DNA from: Euryarchaeota archaeon UBA623
GTDB taxonomy: Archaea; Thermoplasmatota; Poseidoniia; Poseidoniales; Thalassarchaeaceae
Length of the DNA: 8,866 nucleotides
Assembly: GCA_002505325.1 (NCBI GenBank)
Contig: DAUV01000001.1
Location: forward strand, 1,716 to 10,581
Reading direction: 5' to 3'
Below the pieces are notes generated by a model. That model was not told the origin of the DNA and made no database searches. It was given only the letters and a program-made list of their open reading frames with translations. Below are positions 1 to 6,331 of the stretch, piece after piece; the stretch's first letter is position 1; every line of letters starts with the position of its first letter. A program made the position numbers and the translations under genes.

Positions 1-11
1 CTCTCAGTCAT
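1..11 (-). CDS. Start of a further operon gene, cut by the window edge
   Basis: An ATG at 11 begins the reading M-T-E and runs off the window. GAGGA at 18-22, overlapping the SDR stop codon, is 6 nt upstream, and the gap from the SDR stop is 9 nt. This matches the pattern of the other junctions. The product cannot be named from three codons. In the pathway, a thiolase or acyl-CoA dehydrogenase would be natural here, but nothing in the sequence shows it. Confidence 0.45.
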
Positions 12-20
12 GGCAAATCC

Positions 21-779
21 TCACAGCAGTTGCCCCCCATCTACAGGCAGGACAACGCCGGTGATATGCCGGGATGTCCCAGCGGACAGGAAGAGTACTG
101 CTTCGGCTATGTCCGTGGGCTCGGTCAGGCGGTCGTCGAGGGCCTCTGTTGCGGCCGTCTCGATTACCTGCTCAGGGAGGTCAGCGGTCATCTCGGTCAG
201 GGTCATTCCGGGTGCTACTAGGTTCACTCTGGTCCCCCATCTTCCGAGATCCTTAGCAGCGGAGCGCCCGAGGCCGATCAGTCCTGCTTTAGAGGCCGAG
301 TAGGCAGACTGAGCGAACTTACCTCTGATGCCGTTGATTGAGGAAATGAGGACGGTACTGCGTGGCTTGGGATTCCTCCGCGAGAGCGAAGCCATCTGCC
401 TGAGGTAGTTGAAAGCGCCGGTCAGATTGACGGAAATAACCTCGTCCCAGTCCGAAATGCTCGTCTTCCAGAGGACAGCGTCTCTGGTAGTTCCCGCGTT
501 GCAGACGAGGATATCCACTCCACCTAGTTCTGATTCCACACTCGCGAAAATCTCGGTGGCCGCGTCCGCATCCCTGACGTCTGCAGCGAAGGCAAGGCAG
601 CGAACTCCCTTCGACTCTACCGCATCACAGGCGAGTCTTGGCTCTCCCTCACTGGGATGGTGAGTCAGCGCGATGTCGGCCCCGGCCGCAGCCAGGCGCT
701 CACAAATCGCCAGCCCTATCCCACTGCTTCCCCCGGTCACCAAGGCGACGCTGTCCCTCAAGTCCGTGCTCTCGTTCAA
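21..779 (-). CDS. Short-chain dehydrogenase/reductase, candidate 3-hydroxyacyl-CoA dehydrogenase
   Basis: This is a classical SDR of the FabG-like type, 252 aa, which is full length. The cofactor motif is TGGSSGIG (15-22), followed by NAG (94-96), structural N118, and the catalytic Ser-Tyr-Lys at S147, Y160 and K164 (YSASK). The PG motif (190-191) and C-terminal PVDGG (245-249) are also present. It starts with TTG 779, 9 nt after the oah stop, with a strong GAGGTGA. Family knowledge allows NAD(P)-dependent 3-oxoacyl-ACP reductase or 3-hydroxyacyl-CoA dehydrogenase activity. Because it directly follows oah, whose product is 3-hydroxypimeloyl-CoA, oxidation of that compound to 3-oxopimeloyl-CoA is the most economical role, but this is inferred from context only. 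Cofactor choice is unclear, although His41-Pro after the second beta strand, without an Arg, does not clearly favour NADP. Confidence 0.88.
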   Translation of the reverse strand: MNESTDLRDSVALVTGGSSGIGLAICERLAAAGADIALTHHPSEGEPRLACDAVESKGVRCLAFAADVRDADAATEIFASVESELGGVDILVCNAGTTRDAVLWKTSISDWDEVISVNLTGAFNYLRQMASLSRRNPKPRSTVLISSINGIRGKFAQSAYSASKAGLIGLGRSAAKDLGRWGTRVNLVAPGMTLTEMTADLPEQVIETAATEALDDRLTEPTDIAEAVLFLSAGTSRHITGVVLPVDGGQLL

Positions 780-783
780 TGCA

Positions 784-790
784 TCACCTC
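784..790 (-). promoter_or_regulatory. Ribosome binding site for the SDR gene (TTG start)
   Basis: GAGGTGA on the minus strand overlaps the oah stop codon and sits 4 nt before TTG 779. An ATG at 784 lies in another frame and stops after two codons, so this site and the TTG define the start. Confidence 0.75.
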
Positions 791-1949
791 ATGAATCCTC
801 TTCTGGGGCCTTTGGCATCCAAGACTCGACCAGTTCGTCGGTCCACCGCTCACCACGGGCTATGGCTCTCCTGACTTCGATGAAGTCTACCTGTCGCGAA
901 GTTCTAGATCCGTCCTCGAGTTCCCGGCCTCCGAGGTTGAACGCGCGGAAGCCGGCCGCGGCTTCCACAGCCATGTTCAGAGCCAACCATTCGCGGTTGG
1001 TCTCGCGGTTGGCATCCCACCAGTGCAGTTTCTTCTTCCTCACGCTGGTGAGTGTCTTTCGAGTGCAACCGGGAAAGGTGTTGACAAGTTTCCAAGACAG
1101 CCTCTCGACCGCCTCGTCGAGATTGGAGAGATTGACTTCGCAACCCCGCATGACCTCTCTGCCTACTCTCTTGTCCTCGCCCTCGAGGAATTCCCCGTAG
1201 ACAATCTGCCCGGAAACGGGGTCCACCCAATCGAGGCGGACCAGCGGATTCGGGATCCACTCTCCCTCGGAATTCCTCAGGACGGGCACTATCTGGTTCA
1301 CAAGACCGATGTGATGTGCCTTGTGGGCTGACCAGTGCTCACACAGGACGCAGGACTCCATCGCATGGGCGAAACCGACGTAGAGGTCGAGGAAGTCGGT
1401 GGACCCACCGTCTGGGGCAGAGCCGTGCTTTGGTCCAGCCTGCCCGTACCGGGCGAGGTCGGAAGATATGGTGAAGTCGCACGCCAGACCCATCTCCTGC
1501 CCACCGGCAATCCTCATCCCATTGACTCGATTGATGACCGGCTTCTCGTTTTCGAGAATCAGGGACACCATGCGGTTGAACACCCCCATGTAGGTCCGGT
1601 ACTCCTGGGGTCTCCACGAGTAATCCTCTTCGTACTCCAATGTATTTCCACCCGTGCAGAATGCCCTGTCACCGACAGCCGTCAGGACGATGCAGTTGAC
1701 ATCAGCGCGAGTGGAGGCCCAATCGAGGGCTAGGCACAGCTCTCGCAGGCTGTCTGTGGTGTAGGAGTTGTACTGAGTTGGGTTATCGAGCCAAATCCAA
1801 GCGTCGAACAGACTTTCGACAACGCTCCCAGCGGGTCTTGACAGGGGGCGCATCTCGACATGAATGTGTTCGAAGTCCGCGTGCTCGGAGAAGGCGTGCC
1901 TGTTGGCGTCTTTGGGGGCGTCTGAAAATGCGGGGGCGCTTGCTGTCAT
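789..1949 (-). CDS. oah: 6-oxocyclohex-1-ene-1-carbonyl-CoA hydrolase (ring-opening)
   Basis: This crotonase-superfamily hydrolase adds two waters to 6-oxocyclohex-1-ene-1-carbonyl-CoA and cleaves the ring to 3-hydroxypimeloyl-CoA, ending the dearomatising upper pathway. At 386 aa it has the length typical of Oah and is longer than ordinary enoyl-CoA hydratases. Highly specific motifs are DAWIWLDNPTQYNSYTTD (49-66), AFCTGGNTLEY (96-106), NGMRIAGGQEMGLACDF (143-159), GQAGPKHGSAPDGGSTDFL (169-187), EFLEG near 253-257, and EWLALNM with GFRAFN (320-338). The second oxyanion-hole motif reads RIAGGQE where the form I recall is RIGGGQE, a mild substitution. Start ATG 1949 overlaps the HHE stop (ATGA), with AGGTGA at 1954-1959, 4 nt upstream. 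It is the most confidently identified gene in the window. Confidence 0.96.
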   Translation of the reverse strand: MTASAPAFSDAPKDANRHAFSEHADFEHIHVEMRPLSRPAGSVVESLFDAWIWLDNPTQYNSYTTDSLRELCLALDWASTRADVNCIVLTAVGDRAFCTGGNTLEYEEDYSWRPQEYRTYMGVFNRMVSLILENEKPVINRVNGMRIAGGQEMGLACDFTISSDLARYGQAGPKHGSAPDGGSTDFLDLYVGFAHAMESCVLCEHWSAHKAHHIGLVNQIVPVLRNSEGEWIPNPLVRLDWVDPVSGQIVYGEFLEGEDKRVGREVMRGCEVNLSNLDEAVERLSWKLVNTFPGCTRKTLTSVRKKKLHWWDANRETNREWLALNMAVEAAAGFRAFNLGGRELEDGSRTSRQVDFIEVRRAIARGERWTDELVESWMPKAPEEDS

Positions 1950-2518
1950 GTGTTCACCTGCTTGGGGTCTCCGCGGGCGACAAAGGCAGCATGCTCGGCG
2001 AGCGATGCAGCGAGTTCGCGATAGCGGAGAGTGTTCGATGTGCCTCCCAATTCGAGTTCTGCCTCATCGAATCTGATGTTCAGCTCGATCTCGTCGGAGT
2101 CAGAGAGTACAGTCTCGCCCAATGGGAAGAGGATCTGGTTCTCCTTGGCGATGTGCTGGGTCAGCAGTTCGCAGTAGTCCCTCGCTGCCCTGGCTAGCTG
2201 ATCTGGAGATTGATTTGCCACCGCCGCCTCCATGCGGGAGACGCAGTCCCTTCCCATCACATGCTCGTTCAGCATTACGGCAACGGGACCGTATTCTCGG
2301 CTGAGCCCCCTCCTAGAGTACATCTCGAAGAGCTGTCCCTCTTCCTTCTGATGATGCAAGCCATCGGCGAAGTTTCGGATGAAATCGATGGCATCACGCC
2401 AGAACGGCTCATCCACTTCTCCTCTAGCGGATGCGGAATCGGCCATGGTTCCCATGGAATCAATCGTTTGGAGGATAAGTTCGTGTTCGTCCATCAGCCT
2501 CTTCGTGCTCCTCCTCAT
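1946..2518 (-). CDS. Hemerythrin-like HHE-domain protein
   Basis: This is a predicted four-helix-bundle hemerythrin domain protein with a non-haem di-iron site, cytoplasmic, with no signal peptide or membrane segment. Numbered from ATG 2518 (190 aa), the candidate iron ligands are H12 (DEHELI), H55/H56 and E59/E60 (LHHQKEEGQLF), H86 (NEHVMGRD), and H122 and E126 (TQHIAKENQILFP), the order and spacing of the HHE family. The C-terminal ~50 residues (from about 140) are acidic and not recognised. A GTG at 2524 would add two residues. ATG 2518 is preferred because it makes the ATGA overlap seen at most other junctions and has GGGTGA 6 nt upstream. Such proteins bind O2 or act in oxygen, nitric oxide or iron handling. 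Here, between had and oah, it could protect or sense oxygen for the O2-sensitive reductase, but the sequence does not show which. It is not a known enzyme of the pathway. Confidence 0.9.
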   Translation of the reverse strand: MRRSTKRLMDEHELILQTIDSMGTMADSASARGEVDEPFWRDAIDFIRNFADGLHHQKEEGQLFEMYSRRGLSREYGPVAVMLNEHVMGRDCVSRMEAAVANQSPDQLARAARDYCELLTQHIAKENQILFPLGETVLSDSDEIELNIRFDEAELELGGTSNTLRYRELAASLAEHAAFVARGDPKQVNT

Positions 2519-3618
2519 CGCCACTCACCCTTCCATGACTCATCAGGGACTAAAATGACCCTCTTGCCGCCTGCTCCCTGATGGATTGAGTCGAAGACGT
2601 CCTCAATCTCAGAAAGCTTCCTCATCTCGGTGGTCGCACTCAGATCGACAGCGCCTGAGAGTACCCTATCGAGCAGTTGCGGGTACAATTCTGGTTGACA
2701 GCCCCAGTTTCCGAACGCCTTGGCATCGTGAGCCATCAAATTGGACAAGCGGATGCTTACCTTGTCCATCGTGAAGCCGACCACGGCTAGTGTGCCGCTG
2801 GGCCCTATAAGATCGAAAGCGAGCGTTTGTCCGGAGGGATTGCCACTGCACTCGAAAATCTTCCAACCACTGCCTCCCCAGCCTTCCGACGAGGCCAACT
2901 GACGCAACCAGAAACGAATCTCTCTGCTTGATTCCCCCGAGACATCGCGGACCTGTTCGAACCCCAGCTCCCTCATCGAAAGTAGGCTAGCAGGGCTGAC
3001 ATCGAGGCAAGTGACGTGCGCGCCCTGAGAGCGGGCCAGCTGTGCGCAGTAGCCTCCGACCCCTCCGCAGCCTACTATGACTGCTACGTCCCCCTCACTG
3101 ACCTCTGCCCTGAGAATTGCCTGCCATGGTGTGCTGACAGCGTCGGCAACGACGGAGAGCAATGCAATTTCTCCTCCGTATGACTCCGGTATGGGTACCA
3201 ACCACCGGGAAGGTACCCTGATGTGGCTGGCGAAGCCACCATCGATGTCATTCCCAGGCATCATCTGGCTTCGGCAGACGTTGCTTCGATTGCTATTGCA
3301 GTCCTCACACTCCCCGCACGGGAGCACGGCAGGAATGACCACTGACTTGTCGAGCCACGGTGCCGCTGATTGACTGACTGCTACTACCCTGCCTGAGATC
3401 TCGTGTCCCAGAATCAGGGGGAGAGGGTGCTTAGTGCGAACCCCATCGTAGTGGAAGCCGAGGTCCGTGTGACAGACGCCGCACCCAGCGACCTCCACGA
3501 GAACCTCACCGGGAGAGAGGTCACTCGGGTCGAGGGTCCAGGATCTCATGCGCGGGGGAGCGCCGACCTCGGCCAATTCCCAGCCCTTGATTTGAAAGAC
3601 GTCCTGAACGGCCTGCAA
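2515..3618 (-). CDS. had: 6-hydroxycyclohex-1-ene-1-carbonyl-CoA dehydrogenase (zinc-dependent, MDR family)
   Basis: This oxidises the 6-hydroxy product of Dch to 6-oxocyclohex-1-ene-1-carbonyl-CoA with NAD+. It is a 367-aa medium-chain zinc alcohol dehydrogenase. Catalytic zinc ligands lie in GCGVCHTDLG (C46) and GHEISG (H72). The structural zinc cysteines are C101, C104, C107 and C115. The Rossmann motif is VGCGGVGG (182-189) with D206 suited to NAD+. Subfamily signatures recalled from Thauera/Azoarcus Had are VEVAGCGVCHTDLG, HYDGV, QMMPGN and VVADAVSTPWQA (156-167). It starts with TTG at 3618, 3 nt after the dch stop. A near-perfect GGAGGTG six nt upstream decides this start, and the next Met is at residue 24, inside the conserved N-terminal strand region. 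The stop overlaps the next gene's ATG. Confidence 0.94.
   Translation of the reverse strand: MQAVQDVFQIKGWELAEVGAPPRMRSWTLDPSDLSPGEVLVEVAGCGVCHTDLGFHYDGVRTKHPLPLILGHEISGRVVAVSQSAAPWLDKSVVIPAVLPCGECEDCNSNRSNVCRSQMMPGNDIDGGFASHIRVPSRWLVPIPESYGGEIALLSVVADAVSTPWQAILRAEVSEGDVAVIVGCGGVGGYCAQLARSQGAHVTCLDVSPASLLSMRELGFEQVRDVSGESSREIRFWLRQLASSEGWGGSGWKIFECSGNPSGQTLAFDLIGPSGTLAVVGFTMDKVSIRLSNLMAHDAKAFGNWGCQPELYPQLLDRVLSGAVDLSATTEMRKLSEIEDVFDSIHQGAGGKRVILVPDESWKGEWR
2525..2530 (-). promoter_or_regulatory. Ribosome binding site for the HHE protein
   Basis: GGGTGA on the minus strand lies inside the 3' end of had, 6 nt before ATG 2518. The alternative GTG at 2524 would directly abut it, which is too close, so this site argues for the ATG. 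Confidence 0.6.
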
Positions 3619-3621
3619 CTA

Positions 3622-4737
3622 TCACACCTCCTCTTCATTCGACCTGTCAGACTGCCATTCTGGGTCTCGCTTCTCGAGGAAAGCGGTCAGCCCCTCGGTG
3701 TAGTCCGGATGGAGAATCAAATCAGTTAGGAATCGCTCTCCCATACGCCTGTGTCCGACCGTGTGCAGCAGAGTGTCGAGGGAGCGGAGGTTGCGTAGCG
3801 CCATCTCGACCACCTGCGGTGGGTTGGATAGTATCGGAGCGAGCATTTCCATCGATTCCCGCATGAGGTCCTCGTTGCGGACGCACTTGCTGACAAGACC
3901 GGTATCTGCTGCTTCCTGACCCGAAATCGGGGTACCGGTGAGAATCATCTGCTTCGCTCTGCGCATACCGACTAACGAAGGCAATTGCAGCATTGCGAAC
4001 GGGGGATAGCATCCCACGGTTATCTCGGGTATTCCGATTCTGCTATCCTCACTGGTCACGACAAAGTCGCAGGCCAGTGCCACCTCGGCACCCCCTCCAA
4101 GGCAGATTCCATGTACTGCGGCGAGAGTGACGAGCGGAGTATTTCCCAGTCTCTCAAGGAGATCAGTCATCCCCCCAATCATCCCGGTGGCCTGATCGGG
4201 CAGGTGCTCCTCTATGGAAGCCCCAGCGCTGAACCCCTTGGTTCCGGAGCCGGAGATGACCATTGCGCAGCAACTCGTGTCTGCCTCTGCCTCGTCGAGG
4301 GCCTGTATGAGGACCGAAATCACCTTGGAGTCAATGATATTTACAGGGGGATTCTCTATCTCCACCACTAACACGGAGCCTTCTCTTTTCGAGTTGGCTA
4401 CACTGCTCACGCTAAGGCCTCGGGCCATTCTGGTGCCTGTTGGCACAGAATCTGATGCGCGAACATATTCGGATTCGCCCGAATCTGGATCTTCCGTGGG
4501 GCCCCTAGTCCAAATCGCCCAGACTCCGTTTGGATGCGCCTCCAAGCATGCCTCGCAATCAGAACCTCGTAACTCGTCCCTGCACTCTGTCTCCAATCTG
4601 ACCTCCTTGCCCAAGGACTCGAAGACGCTTACCATTTCGGAGAGTCTTGGATCAGATGCCGAGAACTGCTTGGTCCAGCCCTCTGAGGTCAAATCCGCTT
4701 CACGGGACTCGGTCGGCGCGAGGGGGAGTCTCATCAT
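3622..4737 (-). CDS. dch: Cyclohexa-1,5-diene-1-carbonyl-CoA hydratase with extra N-terminal Cys-motif domain
   Basis: This is a crotonase-family hydratase predicted to add water to cyclohexa-1,5-diene-1-carbonyl-CoA, giving 6-hydroxycyclohex-1-ene-1-carbonyl-CoA. The C-terminal ~265 residues are the enoyl-CoA hydratase domain: oxyanion-hole segments GFSAGAS (168-174) and GICLGGGAEVAL (210-221), both catalytic-type glutamates (E218 and E238 in GIPEITVG), and a C-terminal HPDYTEGLTAFLEKRDPEW (343-361) typical of Dch. At 371 aa it is about 110 longer than a standard Dch. Residues ~19-79 look like a separate small domain (FSASDPRLSEM, GKEVRLE, then C52, C61, C64, then VWAIWTR), followed by an acidic linker of about 25 residues. 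The long start is supported by ATGA overlap with bcrA and GAGG four nt upstream. The internal ATG at 4428 (M104) has no ribosome binding site. Position between bcrA and had supports the Dch call over a generic enoyl-CoA hydratase. Confidence 0.86.
   Translation of the reverse strand: MMRLPLAPTESREADLTSEGWTKQFSASDPRLSEMVSVFESLGKEVRLETECRDELRGSDCEACLEAHPNGVWAIWTRGPTEDPDSGESEYVRASDSVPTGTRMARGLSVSSVANSKREGSVLVVEIENPPVNIIDSKVISVLIQALDEAEADTSCCAMVISGSGTKGFSAGASIEEHLPDQATGMIGGMTDLLERLGNTPLVTLAAVHGICLGGGAEVALACDFVVTSEDSRIGIPEITVGCYPPFAMLQLPSLVGMRRAKQMILTGTPISGQEAADTGLVSKCVRNEDLMRESMEMLAPILSNPPQVVEMALRNLRSLDTLLHTVGHRRMGERFLTDLILHPDYTEGLTAFLEKRDPEWQSDRSNEEEV
3625..3631 (-). promoter_or_regulatory. Ribosome binding site for had (TTG start)
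   Basis: GGAGGTG on the minus strand lies within the last codons of dch (Glu-Glu-Val) and 6 nt before TTG 3618. It is one of the strongest Shine-Dalgarno matches in the window. It supports the TTG start over ATG codons farther in, and couples had to dch translation. Confidence 0.8.
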
Positions 4738-5534
4738 CCCCCCCTCTTCTTCTCCAACCTTTGCGATGCCAGAGTCGCCGCTCCAATCGCACCTGCGTAC
4801 TGGACGAGGTCACCCTCGGGAACGTTCACCCCTCCTCCAATCTTCTCGGTGAGGACGTCGGTCATCGTGGGGAATCTCATTATCCCCCCGATTAGGGTAT
4901 ATTCGGGCTCCATCTTCACTCTCCTCATCAGTTGCAGGGAGCGCCCTACGAGAGACTGCATGGCCCCGTTCATGATGTCCGATGGGGCAGAGCCGATGGT
5001 GAGCTGGTTGATCACCTCGGACTCAGCGAAGACAGCACAGACCCCTGATATCTCAACAGGCACGGTGGAGGAGGCGGCCAGTGGGCCGATCTCTTCTGTG
5101 GAGTAGTTCATGTATCGTGCTGTCTTCTCTAGGAAGGCGCCAGTTCCTGCTGCGCACTTGTCGTTCAGTCTGAACGACTTCACCTTGACTCTCTCGTCGA
5201 GCTTGCTCGCCTTCATGGTCTGACCACCGATGTCGAGCACCGTCCTAGTACCGGGGAAGAACCAGTGAGCCCCACGGGCTGCAGATGTCAGAGAGGTGAC
5301 TGTGACGTCTCTGAACTCGACTTGGTGGCGTCCGTACCCAGTGGAGATGGTATAGCCCACGTCGGATTGGGAAAGGCCCGCTTCGGAGAGGACCTGTTCG
5401 AAGGTTATCTGGGCTGCTACATCCAGTTTGAACCCGGTGGGGCACATGGCCCGCCCGGCTATGTTCCCGCCCTCGTCGAGCAAGACCGCCTTGGTGTAGG
5501 TCGATCCGACGTCGATTCCCGCTACGTGGGTCAT
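4734..5534 (-). CDS. bcrA: Benzoyl-CoA reductase ATPase/activator subunit A (BcrA/BzdQ type)
   Basis: This is the partner ATPase subunit of BcrD, also 266 aa and of the BadF/BadG/BcrA/BcrD family. Motifs are DVGSTYTK (8-15), STGYGRH (64-70), DIGGQT (101-106), LNDKCAAGTGAFLEKTARYM (123-142, C127), SGVCAVFAESEVI (163-175, C166) and GGIMRFPTM (216-224). The GGQT variant in place of GGQD, and the AFLEKTARYMxYSTEEIG stretch, are what I associate with BcrA/BzdQ. Both cluster cysteines are present. Start ATG 5534 overlaps the bcrD stop (ATGA), with AGGAGG at 5542-5547, 7 nt upstream. The stop overlaps the dch start, just after a run of seven G (sense strand). Both ATPases being small resembles the Azoarcus Bzd type; as I recall, the Thauera BcrA is much larger. 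Confidence 0.88.
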   Translation of the reverse strand: MTHVAGIDVGSTYTKAVLLDEGGNIAGRAMCPTGFKLDVAAQITFEQVLSEAGLSQSDVGYTISTGYGRHQVEFRDVTVTSLTSAARGAHWFFPGTRTVLDIGGQTMKASKLDERVKVKSFRLNDKCAAGTGAFLEKTARYMNYSTEEIGPLAASSTVPVEISGVCAVFAESEVINQLTIGSAPSDIMNGAMQSLVGRSLQLMRRVKMEPEYTLIGGIMRFPTMTDVLTEKIGGGVNVPEGDLVQYAGAIGAATLASQRLEKKRGG

Positions 5535-6331
5535 GCCATCGCCTCCTGCGCAGAGCGTGCTCTGTCCATGGCGTACAGGGCGGCGCCGAGAGCACCCATG
5601 AAGTGCGATTCCTCACTGACGTTCATCTCCAGTTCGAGATTCTCATTCAAGACGTGAACCATCCCGAGGTTCCTAGCTACTCCACCGGTGAAGGATACCT
5701 CCTCGTCAATGCCGACCCTGCGCAGGAGCCCGATTGAGCGGGAGCTGATTGACTGGTGGACTCCCATCAAGATGTCTTCAATCTTCTTGCCCTTGCCAAG
5801 CCAAGAGAGGATCTCTGTCTCTGCGAACACAGTGCATGTGGTGCTGATTCTGACGGGTTTAGTGGCTCTTAGGGCCGTTGGCCCGAGGTCGTCGAGGGGA
5901 ATGTCGAGCGCGGCAGAGGCGGCTCCGAGAAAACGCCCGGTCCCGGCCGCGCACTTGTCGTTCATGCAGAAGTCGACAATCTCCCCTGTTTCGCTGACTG
6001 CAATTGCCTTGGTGTCCTGGCCCCCCATGTCGATTACAGTCCTCGTTCCGGGAAACATGTGCACTGCTCCCCTGCCGTGGCAGGAAATCTCAGTCACCTG
6101 ATCATCTCCGAAAGTCACCTTGTAGCGGCCGTATCCGGTACCGATGACGTACGACACGTCATCAGGAGCCAGCCCCGCGTCCCCGAGGGCGAGGGCGAAG
6201 GAGTTCTCGGCCGCCTTTACTACATCAGCACCGGTATCTATGAGAGAGCGACCTAGGATTGCCCCCTCCTCGTCGATAATCACGGCCTTGGTCTGAGTGG
6301 AGCCAACATCCACACCGGCAACGTGAATCAT
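5531..6331 (-). CDS. bcrD: Benzoyl-CoA reductase ATPase/activator subunit D (BcrD/BzdP, HgdC-like)
   Basis: This is one half of the ATP-hydrolysing electron-activation module, which takes electrons from ferredoxin and drives them to BcrBC. It is a 266-aa protein of the BadF/BadG/BcrA/BcrD ATPase family (ASKHA fold). Nucleotide-binding motifs are DVGSTQTK (8-15), GTGYGRY (64-70), DMGGQD (101-106) and TGGVA (215-219). The two cysteines expected to ligate a 4Fe-4S cluster at the dimer interface are C127 in MNDKCAAGTGRFL and C166 in STTCTVFAETE, the same spacing as in HgdC. The GGQD motif and close likeness to HgdC make it the D-type (BzdP-like) subunit rather than A. Start ATG 6331 overlaps the bcrB stop (ATGA), with AGGAGG at 6339-6344, 7 nt upstream. 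The D versus A assignment is from memory of subfamily motifs and is less certain than the family. Confidence 0.86.
   Translation of the reverse strand: MIHVAGVDVGSTQTKAVIIDEEGAILGRSLIDTGADVVKAAENSFALALGDAGLAPDDVSYVIGTGYGRYKVTFGDDQVTEISCHGRGAVHMFPGTRTVIDMGGQDTKAIAVSETGEIVDFCMNDKCAAGTGRFLGAASAALDIPLDDLGPTALRATKPVRISTTCTVFAETEILSWLGKGKKIEDILMGVHQSISSRSIGLLRRVGIDEEVSFTGGVARNLGMVHVLNENLELEMNVSEESHFMGALGAALYAMDRARSAQEAMA

Noticed and set aside
21..789. A terminator or promoter between oah and the SDR gene
   Set aside because: The gap is only 9 nt and is taken up by the ribosome binding site; there is no inverted repeat or room for a promoter.
673..1200. Plus-strand open frame of 175 aa opposite the end of oah and the start of the SDR
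   Set aside because: It crosses the junction of two well-identified minus-strand genes, is Ser-rich and of low complexity, and has no recognisable motif.
789..1949. oah as an ordinary enoyl-CoA hydratase or a naphthoate synthase
   Set aside because: The length of 386 aa and the motifs QYNSYTTD, CTGGNT and GQAGPKHGSA are specific to the ring-opening Oah subgroup.
1946..2524. GTG at 2524 as the start of the hemerythrin-like gene
   Set aside because: The ribosome binding site GGGTGA directly abuts this GTG, whereas ATG 2518 has 6-nt spacing and gives the ATGA overlap seen at other junctions.
4214..4852. Plus-strand open frame of 212 aa opposite dch and the end of bcrA
   Set aside because: It lies wholly antisense to genes with clear family motifs, is rich in Ser/Pro/Arg as expected for a complementary-frame shadow, and shows no domain.
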